From an uncultured Bacteroidaceae bacterium (GTDB taxonomy: Bacteria; Bacteroidota; Bacteroidia; Bacteroidales; Bacteroidaceae): a DNA stretch of 21,273 bases. The notes below the pieces were generated by a model. It was not told the origin of the DNA and made no database searches. It saw only the letters and a list, made by a program, of their open reading frames with translations. Position numbers and translations under genes: made by a program. Where the stretch lies: contig CAKQYA010000038.1 of the NCBI GenBank assembly GCA_934293005.1, positions 1 to 21,273 of the forward strand, given 5' to 3'. This document shows, one piece after another, positions 16,015-21,273 of this stretch (its first letter is position 1; each line of letters starts with the position of its first letter).

Positions 16015-16257
16015 CTATTCAGCATCGAAGTCCTCAGCAGGCACACATTCTTTCTTTCGGCCCAGGCTTTTGATTTCGTCTACGAGCCTGTCGAAACTTT
16101 CCTTGTCAAGTCTCACACCGCGCTTTTCAAGCGCTTCCTTAATTTTAGCACGCTGATCAGCTCCTTTCTCTGGAGCAAATAACAGACCAACTGCAGCGCC
16201 AGCAATAGCACCGCCCACAAATGCAGCAGCTAATGCAAATCCTTCACCTTTTGTCAT
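16015..16257 (-). CDS. YtxH domain-containing protein
   Basis: This 80-residue protein has the YtxH pattern: an N-terminal glycine/alanine-rich membrane helix (ALAAAFVGGAIAGAAVGLLFAPEKG, with the typical LFAPEKG end) followed by a charged helical part. YtxH proteins in other bacteria are general-stress proteins of unknown activity. It is the first gene of a three-gene operon with a consensus promoter at 16311-16341 and is transcribed divergently from the SPOR lipoprotein gene. The C-terminal tail contains one Cys and many acidic residues. Confidence 0.85.
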   Translation of the reverse strand: MTKGEGFALAAAFVGGAIAGAAVGLLFAPEKGADQRAKIKEALEKRGVRLDKESFDRLVDEIKSLGRKKECVPAEDFDAE

Positions 16258-16310
16258 AGTCGAATCATTTTTAAGGTTTACAAATAAGTTAATTATCTCT
16301 TTTCAATGTT

Positions 16311-16341
16311 CAAATATACGACTTTAAACAGTATACACAAA
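16311..16341 (-). promoter_or_regulatory. Consensus promoter of the YtxH operon
   Basis: On the minus strand TTTG (16338-16341), 19 bases, then TATATTTG (16311-16318) match the Bacteroidota -33 and -7 elements. The expected transcript start near 16305 gives a leader of about 48 bases to the ATG at 16257. Confidence 0.75.
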
Positions 16342-16403
16342 CGTTTTTCTCATGTTTAACGTTTTTTTATATTGTATTATTTCCTTGTATGGCAAAATAG
16401 GAC

Positions 16404-16411
16404 TAACTTTG
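16404..16411 (+). promoter_or_regulatory. Putative promoter -7 box (TAACTTTG) for the SPOR lipoprotein
   Basis: TAACTTTG fits the -7 consensus. A TTG at 16385-16387 is a possible -33 element at shorter spacing. Transcription would start near 16418, which gives an A/C-rich leader of about 100 bases before the ATG at 16520. The promoter is divergent from the YtxH promoter, with about 60 bases between the two boxes. Confidence 0.55.
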
Positions 16412-16519
16412 TACTACATATTTATCTAAACAGGCTTCACATCAAACTACACAGACGATAAAGGAGGCATTTCAAGCAAACAACAATAATCAAACAATAA
16501 AGCAAAAAACACTTAGATT

Positions 16520-16996
16520 ATGAAGAAAACACTCATCCTTGGAGCAGCATTCATAGCAGCCCTCAGCATCGTATCATGCAAATCGTCGGAAAGCAGCTAT
16601 AAGAAAGCATATGAGAAAGCCAAGGCTCAAGAGATGGCAAGCACAACGACAGACCAGGCCGACACCGCACCTGTAACAGTGACTCCTGTTGTCACCACTC
16701 CTGTTGTTGAACAAAACACTGCTAACGACCGTCAAGAGCGCCTCAACGTGATGAATGGAGGCACGCTCAAAGCCTTCAATGTGGTATGCGGCTCATTCAG
16801 CAAGATTGAAAATGCCAACAATCTGCGAAACACACTCGTTTCCAAGGGCTATTCAGCACAAGTTGCACAAAATCCGGAAACAGGCATGTACCGCGTCATC
16901 GCATCGTCATTCGACGATCGCGCATCAGCAGTAAGCTCACGCGACCAGCTTCGCGGCACTTACCCTGACGCATGGCTTCTCTACCGCACGTATTGA
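16520..16996 (+). CDS. SPOR-domain lipoprotein
   Basis: This 158-residue protein has a lipoprotein signal peptide ending at C20 (LSIVSC). A charged helix (about 25-40) and a Thr/Val/Pro-rich linker with repeated TPVV units (about 50-66) follow. The C-terminal domain (about 83-155) is a SPOR domain: FNVVCGSFSKIENANNLRNTL, GYSAQV, YRVIASSFDD and RDQLRG fit the beta-alpha-beta repeat that binds peptidoglycan glycans lacking stem peptides, often at division sites. The protein is therefore probably anchored in the outer membrane and touches the cell wall. It has its own putative promoter and stands alone before the symporter gene. Confidence 0.88.
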   Translation: MKKTLILGAAFIAALSIVSCKSSESSYKKAYEKAKAQEMASTTTDQADTAPVTVTPVVTTPVVEQNTANDRQERLNVMNGGTLKAFNVVCGSFSKIENANNLRNTLVSKGYSAQVAQNPETGMYRVIASSFDDRASAVSSRDQLRGTYPDAWLLYRTY

Positions 16997-17059
16997 TGCT
17001 CCTGCAAACGCAATGCGCATCATGAAGAGAAATCATTAATTATTGATGAGACACAATCG

Positions 17060-17093
17060 AAGTGGCAATTTGCGCAAGAGCAAGTTGCCACTT
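17060..17093 (+). terminator. Hairpin between the SPOR gene and the symporter gene
   Basis: AAGTGGCAA (17060-17068) and TTGCCACTT (17085-17093) form a 9-bp stem, and TGC/GCA inside the loop can extend it. It lies 63 bases after the SPOR stop. The tail (TGCAATAATG) is not T-rich, so it may be a weak terminator or an RNA-protecting structure. It includes an ATG at 17062 that could be mistaken for the symporter start. Confidence 0.4.
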
Positions 17094-17175
17094 TGCAATA
17101 ATGCACAATAGCGCTTCGCTACATACTCTCACGCAAACACAAAAAAACGACATTCTCTCAAGAAAAAAACAACAC

Positions 17176-18573
17176 ATGGAGACACTACTACGAATAACAG
17201 AAGAAGCAAGCAACATGATGTGGGGCTGGCCCATGATCATACTGCTGCTCGGCACACACATATATCTTACCATACGGCTGAAATTTCCTCAGCGCAAGAT
17301 ATTCACAGCCATCAGCATATCCTTCAAGAAAGACAAAGACTCATCTGGAGATGTCAGCCAGTTTGCAGCTCTCGCCACATCGCTTGCCGCCACAATAGGC
17401 ACAGGCAACATCATAGGCGTGGCCACAGCTGTAAGCCTCGGAGGACCAGGAGCCGTGTTGTGGTGCTGGTTGACTGGCGTTTTCGGCATAGCCACCAAAT
17501 ACAGCGAAGGGCTACTCGCCATCAAATACCGCAAGAAGACCCCAGACGGGCGCATGATTGGAGGCCCAATGATGGCTTTAGAAAGAGGCATGGGCCAACG
17601 CCGGCTTGGCATCGTCTTCTGCGCCTTTGCCGTCATCGCCACATTCGGCATTGGCAACACAGTACAAGCCAATGCCATCAGCGAGAATCTCTCTATTGTA
17701 TGCAGCGATTTCATTAGTCCCATGCGCACCAAGATGTTGGTAGGCTTCATTCTCTCAGTCACAGTGGGATGCTCCATCATAGGAGGCGTGAAAAGCATTT
17801 CAAGGATATGCACGGCACTTGTTCCCCTCATGGCTGCACTATACGTCATTGGATGCATTTACATCCTATGCATCAACCACGACTATCTTGGCCAGACCAT
17901 ATCACTAATCATAAACGAAGCCTTCTCAATCAAAGCCATGGGAGGAGGCGCCACAGGCACCGTGATTATGTGTGCCGCCCGTTACGGAATAGCTCGCGGA
18001 CTATTCTCAAACGAATCGGGCATGGGTTCAGCTCCAATAGTGGCAGCCGCCGCCCAGACACGCAACCCCGTGCGCCAAGCGCTCGTATCGTCCACAGGCA
18101 CCTTTTGGGACACCGTGATCATATGCGCCATAACAGGACTGGTCATAGTGTCAAGCATCATAGCCAACCCTGAGATTAGCCAAAACGACGGAGGCATGCT
18201 CACAAAAAAAGCCTTCAGCATGATACCCTACGTTGGCACCCCAATTCTTACATTCGGCATCATCACCTTCGCCTTCTCCACCATCCTCGGGTGGAGCTAC
18301 TACGGAGAACGCGCATTAGAATACATCGCAGGACGTAAGAGCATCATCTTCTTCCGCATCGTGTTCATCCTCGTGCTTTATTCAGGAACCACCATGAGCC
18401 TGGCTCTTGTGTGGAACATGGCTGACATCATGAATGCCTTGATGGCCATACCAAACTTGATTTCACTCATCACCCTCTCTGGCGTCATAGCCAAAGAGAC
18501 CCAGCACTACCTCTGGGAAAAGAACCTCGATGAGGATATGAACGAAGAAGAACTGACGGAAACGGAAGGATAA
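17176..18573 (+). CDS. Sodium:alanine/glycine symporter (AGCS family)
   Basis: This polytopic inner-membrane transporter takes up alanine or glycine with sodium. From the ATG at 17176 it has 465 residues, normal for the family. The ORF is open from 17062, but those 38 residues are encoded by the intergenic hairpin and do not resemble the family. The AGCS signature is clear: TSLAATIGTGNIIGVATAV, GGPGAVLWCW and FGIATKYSE, all within about residues 68-110. GGPMMALERGMG and NESGMGSAPI follow. Hydrophobic segments are consistent with 10-11 helices, and the C-terminal tail is acidic. It may be called alanine or glycine carrier; the actual substrate cannot be read from sequence. Confidence 0.92.
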   Translation: METLLRITEEASNMMWGWPMIILLLGTHIYLTIRLKFPQRKIFTAISISFKKDKDSSGDVSQFAALATSLAATIGTGNIIGVATAVSLGGPGAVLWCWLTGVFGIATKYSEGLLAIKYRKKTPDGRMIGGPMMALERGMGQRRLGIVFCAFAVIATFGIGNTVQANAISENLSIVCSDFISPMRTKMLVGFILSVTVGCSIIGGVKSISRICTALVPLMAALYVIGCIYILCINHDYLGQTISLIINEAFSIKAMGGGATGTVIMCAARYGIARGLFSNESGMGSAPIVAAAAQTRNPVRQALVSSTGTFWDTVIICAITGLVIVSSIIANPEISQNDGGMLTKKAFSMIPYVGTPILTFGIITFAFSTILGWSYYGERALEYIAGRKSIIFFRIVFILVLYSGTTMSLALVWNMADIMNALMAIPNLISLITLSGVIAKETQHYLWEKNLDEDMNEEELTETEG

Positions 18574-18640
18574 CACATCATATTTGACATTATAAAATAA
18601 AATTGAGCACCTACTTAAACAATTACATTTTTAATATATA

Positions 18641-20533
18641 ATGATAGAAGATTTATGCGTTATCATGCTTACAGCGGGCATCACAAGCCTACTGTTCAAA
18701 CTATTCAAGCAACCTGTGGTGCTTGGCTATATAGTGGCAGGCATGTTCGTCGGGCCGCACATGCTCGGAGAGTCATGGGTAAACAACACTAAAAACGCAG
18801 AGACATGGGGACAGATAGGCGTGCTCTTCCTCTTATTCAGCCTTGGCCTCGAATTTTCCTTCAAAAAACTCATCAAGATGGGCAGCACGGCCACCATAGG
18901 CGCAGGCGTAATAGTGGCAGGCATGATGAGCGCAGGCATGTTGACAGCACACCTCCTTGGATGGAGCAGCATGAACGCTCTTTTTCTCGGCGGCATGCTT
19001 TGCATGTCGTCCACAACCATCGTCTTCAAAGCCATAGAAGAGGCCGGACTGCAAAACCACCGTTTCGCAGGAGTGTGCTTTAGCATCCTCATTGTAGAAG
19101 ACCTGTTCGCAGTGGTTCTCATGGTTCTCCTCACCTCCATAGCTGTAAAGAACACATTTGAAGGACATGAACTATTATGGCAAGTGGCAAAACTCGCCAC
19201 CTGCATAGTTGCATGGTTCATGCTTGGCATCATCATCATACCGACATTTCTGAAGAAATTCAAGAAATATCTCAATAACGAAACGCTCACAATCTTTACA
19301 ATAGGCCTTTGCCTCGGCATGGTTCTTCTATCCGTGCAGGCAGGATTCTCAAGCGCTCTTGGCGCATTTGTAATGGGTTCAGTGCTTGCGGAGACTATTG
19401 AAGCGGAACGAATAGAGCACCTTATACAGCCTGTGAAAAACATCTTCGGAGCCATATTCTTTGTGTCTGTGGGCATGATGATCAACCCCTCATTGCTTAT
19501 TCAATATTGGTTGCCTATCACCATCATCACAGCAGTGGTGATTATCGGCCAGATAATCTTCGGCAGCATCGGCACACTGCTCTCAGGGCAACCTCTGAGA
19601 GTGGCTTTGCAGACAGGATTTTCACTTGTGCAAATTGGAGAATTCGCATTCATCATAGCTTCTCTCGGACAAAGCCTGCATGTCACATCAACTAAACTCT
19701 ACCCTATCGTCGTGGCAGTCAGCGTCATCACAACATTCCTCACGCCATACATCATGCGCCTTGCATATCCCACACTCGACTTCCTTGAAAGCCACATGAG
19801 TGAACACACACGCAAGATGCTCAACAGTTACACCGAACGCAAGAGCATGAACAGCAGCAGACGCATACGGCCACAAGCCATCAGGCTGCGCCGCATAACA
19901 CGCCTCACCCTCATAAGCATATCAATGGCTCCGGTCATCAACCAATTGCTCAGACTTTTCAATGAGAATCTCTATGCACGCGAACGACTTGCAGAATCTA
20001 AGCGAGGACTTGAACGCGAAGCAGAGAAGACACTGCTCAGCATAGATGTCAACATAGCTGAAATTGACATGCCTCACGACACTGCATTCGCAGGCAAAGC
20101 TCTGAAGGACCTTAACATCCGCAGCGTTACAGGAGCCAACATTGTGCGCATCATACGTGGCGGCGTCAACATCAACATTCCAGGAGGCAACCACTGCCTT
20201 TTTCCCGATGATCGAATCATCGTGGCAGGCACAGAAACAGACATCAGTCATTTCCAGCATATAATAAACGACAGCATAGTCTCTGACGGTCAAGAAAAGC
20301 ATGATGACAGCATCATTATAGACAACTACACCATCACATCCACCTCACCCATATGCGGCTTAAGCATTAAAGCATCTGGCATAAGAGAGCGTGGCCACTG
20401 TGTCATCATCGGAATAGCACAGCGCAATACCGATGACACTATCACAAACCCTGATCCGAGCATAATATTATCTGAAGGAGACACTATAATTGTAGCTGGC
20501 GAGAAGCAAAAGATTCACGATTTTTTCTGCTGA
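18641..20533 (+). CDS. CPA2/KefB-like cation:proton antiporter with two RCK_C-like domains
   Basis: This 630-residue inner-membrane protein has a Na+/H+ exchanger (CPA2) domain at residues 1-375 with many helices. Visible motifs include LLFSLGLEFS (64-73) and IVEDLFAV (151-158), with the acidic pair E153/D154 at the place of the ion-binding acids. A basic cytoplasmic linker with a short hydrophobic patch (about 419-440) follows. The C-terminus has two consecutive RCK_C (TrkA-C)-like domains, about 466-545 and 556-629, each ending in a D(R/T)IIVAG strand. The nucleotide-binding RCK_N domain of KefB/KefC is absent, so NAD or glutathione gating of the Kef type is not expected; a small ligand might bind the RCK_C pair. 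Potassium or sodium export is not distinguishable. Confidence 0.88.
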   Translation: MIEDLCVIMLTAGITSLLFKLFKQPVVLGYIVAGMFVGPHMLGESWVNNTKNAETWGQIGVLFLLFSLGLEFSFKKLIKMGSTATIGAGVIVAGMMSAGMLTAHLLGWSSMNALFLGGMLCMSSTTIVFKAIEEAGLQNHRFAGVCFSILIVEDLFAVVLMVLLTSIAVKNTFEGHELLWQVAKLATCIVAWFMLGIIIIPTFLKKFKKYLNNETLTIFTIGLCLGMVLLSVQAGFSSALGAFVMGSVLAETIEAERIEHLIQPVKNIFGAIFFVSVGMMINPSLLIQYWLPITIITAVVIIGQIIFGSIGTLLSGQPLRVALQTGFSLVQIGEFAFIIASLGQSLHVTSTKLYPIVVAVSVITTFLTPYIMRLAYPTLDFLESHMSEHTRKMLNSYTERKSMNSSRRIRPQAIRLRRITRLTLISISMAPVINQLLRLFNENLYARERLAESKRGLEREAEKTLLSIDVNIAEIDMPHDTAFAGKALKDLNIRSVTGANIVRIIRGGVNINIPGGNHCLFPDDRIIVAGTETDISHFQHIINDSIVSDGQEKHDDSIIIDNYTITSTSPICGLSIKASGIRERGHCVIIGIAQRNTDDTITNPDPSIILSEGDTIIVAGEKQKIHDFFC

Positions 20534-20581
20534 CCAAGTTAAACAGGCTGATTCCCTTTGATCAAATGTCTTCAATTAAGA

Positions 20582-20622
20582 ATAAAAAAAATAGTATCAA
20601 CAATCTCTCGACCATTGATACT
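20582..20622 (-). terminator. Intrinsic terminator of the tRNA array
   Basis: AGTATCAA (20593-20600) and TTGATACT (20615-20622) form an 8-bp stem with a 14-base loop. On the minus strand the stem is followed by TATTTTTTTTATT. It lies 34 bases after the 3' end of the last tRNA-Gly gene, in the convergent gap after the antiporter gene. Confidence 0.75.
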
Positions 20623-20655
20623 TAGTGTTATGAAAAAACGAATGTCTAAATGATG

Positions 20656-20728
20656 AGCAGAAAACGAGACTCGAACTCGCGACCCCAACCTTGGCAAGGT
20701 TGTGCTCTACCAACTGAGCTATTTCCGC
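20656..20728 (-). tRNA. tRNA-Gly(GCC), variant copy with a G3:U70 wobble pair
   Basis: This 73-base gene folds as a complete cloverleaf: a 7-bp acceptor stem, D stem GCTC/GAGC, anticodon stem CAACC/GGTTG with loop TTGCCAA (anticodon GCC), T stem GCGAG/CTCGT and discriminator U73. It differs from the three other Gly copies in the window by one base: plus-strand A at 20659 in place of G. This turns the G3-C70 pair of the acceptor stem into G3:U70. CCA is not encoded. It is the last gene of the array before the terminator and is separated from the repeat units by 85 bases. Confidence 0.9.
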
Positions 20729-20763
20729 AGTTAACATTGATTCCTATTTTCACAAACTGGAAT

Positions 20764-20771
20764 CAAACTTA
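20764..20771 (-). promoter_or_regulatory. Possible internal promoter for the variant tRNA-Gly
   Basis: On the minus strand TAAGTTTG matches the -7 consensus, 36 bases before the 5' end of the variant tRNA-Gly. No TTTG stands at the usual -33 distance. An 8-bp inverted repeat (TTGATTCC 20737-20744, GGAATCAA 20759-20766) overlaps it and could instead be an RNA processing structure. Confidence 0.25.
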
Positions 20772-20813
20772 ATCCCTTATTTTTATATGAACCATTATTT
20801 CAAATTACCCTTG

Positions 20814-20886
20814 AGCGGAAAACGAGACTCGAACTCGCGACCCCAACCTTGGCAAGGTTGTGCTCTACCAACTGAGCTATTTCCGC
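20814..20886 (-). tRNA. tRNA-Gly(GCC), repeat unit 1
   Basis: This 73-base cloverleaf has acceptor GCGGAAA/TTTCCGC fully Watson-Crick paired (G3-C70), anticodon loop TTGCCAA (GCC) and discriminator U73, as expected for bacterial tRNA-Gly. It reads GGC and GGU codons. CCA is not encoded and must be added by the nucleotidyltransferase. Confidence 0.95.
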
Positions 20887-20907
20887 ATATTCATAATAAT
20901 ATTGATG

Positions 20908-20988
20908 TGCTCACGACAAGAATCGAACTTGCACGTCTCTCAACACTCGCACCTGAAACGAGCGCGTCTACCATTCCGCCACGTGAGC
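20908..20988 (-). tRNA. tRNA-Leu(CAG), repeat unit 1
   Basis: This 81-base type II tRNA has acceptor GCTCACG/CGTGAGC, a D arm with GCGGAATGGTAGACGC, anticodon loop TTCAGGT (CAG, reads CUG), a 13-base variable arm that can form a 3-bp stem with a GAGA loop, T arm GCAAG-TTCGATT-CTTGT and discriminator A73. CCA is not encoded. Confidence 0.93.
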
Positions 20989-21005
20989 ATCAATTCACGG
21001 TTTTG

Positions 21006-21078
21006 AGCGGAAAACGAGACTCGAACTCGCGACCCCAACCTTGGCAAGGTTGTGCTCTACCAACTGAGCTATTTCCGC
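21006..21078 (-). tRNA. tRNA-Gly(GCC), repeat unit 2
   Basis: It is identical in sequence to the copy at 20814-20886 and lies exactly 192 bases from it. The cloverleaf is complete with G3-C70, anticodon GCC and U73. Confidence 0.95.
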
Positions 21079-21099
21079 ATATTCATAATAATATTGATG

Positions 21100-21180
21100 T
21101 GCTCACGACAAGAATCGAACTTGCACGTCTCTCAACACTCGCACCTGAAACGAGCGCGTCTACCATTCCGCCACGTGAGC
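21100..21180 (-). tRNA. tRNA-Leu(CAG), repeat unit 2
   Basis: It is identical in sequence to the copy at 20908-20988, 192 bases away. The type II structure is complete with anticodon CAG and discriminator A73. Confidence 0.93.
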
Positions 21181-21197
21181 ATCAATTCACGGTTTTG

Positions 21198-21270
21198 AGC
21201 GGAAAACGAGACTCGAACTCGCGACCCCAACCTTGGCAAGGTTGTGCTCTACCAACTGAGCTATTTCCGC
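21198..21270 (-). tRNA. tRNA-Gly(GCC), repeat unit 3
   Basis: It is identical to the copies at 20814 and 21006 and complete. It ends three bases before the window edge, so at least one further repeat element probably follows to the right, upstream in transcription. Confidence 0.95.
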
Positions 21271-21273
21271 ATA

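Larger units (their letters stand above)
20811..21273. repeat. Perfect 192-bp tandem repeat carrying tRNA-Gly and tRNA-Leu
   Basis: A unit of exactly 192 bases repeats head to tail: 20811-21002, 21003-21194, and a partial third copy from 21195 to the window end. Each unit holds a tRNA-Gly(GCC) gene, a 21-base AT-rich spacer, a tRNA-Leu(CAG) gene and a 17-base spacer. I see no base difference between units, spacers included. The last three bases (ATA) equal the start of the Gly-Leu spacer, so the array probably continues to the right. Confidence 0.95.

Noticed and set aside
17062..17175. A longer N-terminus for the AGCS symporter from the ATG at 17062
   Set aside because: The ATG lies in an intergenic hairpin, the added residues do not look like the family, and the start at 17176 gives a normal family length.
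18727..19485. A 252-codon minus-strand ORF opposite the antiporter gene
   Set aside because: The plus strand encodes a clear membrane antiporter here. The antisense translation is rich in Met, Thr, Arg and Pro as expected from reading a membrane gene backwards, and shows no recognisable domain.
20811..21273. Regular repeats considered as a CRISPR array
   Set aside because: The repeat unit is 192 bases, spacers are identical between units, and the repeats fold into complete tRNAs.

Overview
The window looks like a chromosomal segment from a Bacteroidota bacterium, most likely order Bacteroidales and Prevotella-like. The reasons are recurrent TAnnTTTG-type -7 promoter boxes, few Shine-Dalgarno sites, a fused bifunctional HisB, a PotA of about 460 residues with a long C-terminal region, and tRNA genes without encoded CCA. 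No insertion sequence, prophage or CRISPR array is visible. The placement is inference from gene content.

Left part, plus strand (1-7993). A small DUF4186 gene is followed by a polyamine-type ABC transporter operon, potA-potB-potC-potD (691-5092). potA is broken into two overlapping ORFs by one extra base at an A7 run, while potB, potC and potD are intact and tightly packed. Next come a CPBP (Abi/CAAX-like) intramembrane protease and the signal peptide peptidase SppA. A strong 14-bp hairpin between sppA and hisB serves both converging transcripts.

Middle part, minus strand (8128-16257). In transcription order these are: a YtxH protein, a Holin-X-like membrane protein and a small basic protein (one operon with a consensus promoter and its own terminator); recR (its own consensus promoter, overlapping that terminator); a small membrane protein; a family 2 glycosyltransferase with an extra C-terminal domain; and hisG-hisD-hisC-hisB, which covers the first step and several late steps of histidine synthesis. 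hisI, hisA, hisF and hisH are not in the window.

Right part, plus strand (16404-20533): a small SPOR-domain lipoprotein, a sodium:alanine/glycine symporter (AGCS family), and a CPA2/KefB-like cation:proton antiporter with two RCK_C-like domains but no nucleotide-binding RCK_N domain.

Right edge, minus strand (20656-21270): a tRNA array with four tRNA-Gly(GCC) and two tRNA-Leu(CAG) genes. A Gly+Leu unit of exactly 192 bp repeats in tandem without change and runs off the window end. The promoter-distal Gly copy differs from the other three by one base, which creates a G3:U70 wobble pair in the acceptor stem. That pair is the main identity element for alanyl-tRNA synthetase. I consider this array and the potA frameshift the most interesting parts of the window. 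I did not find a convincing new defence or mobile system.
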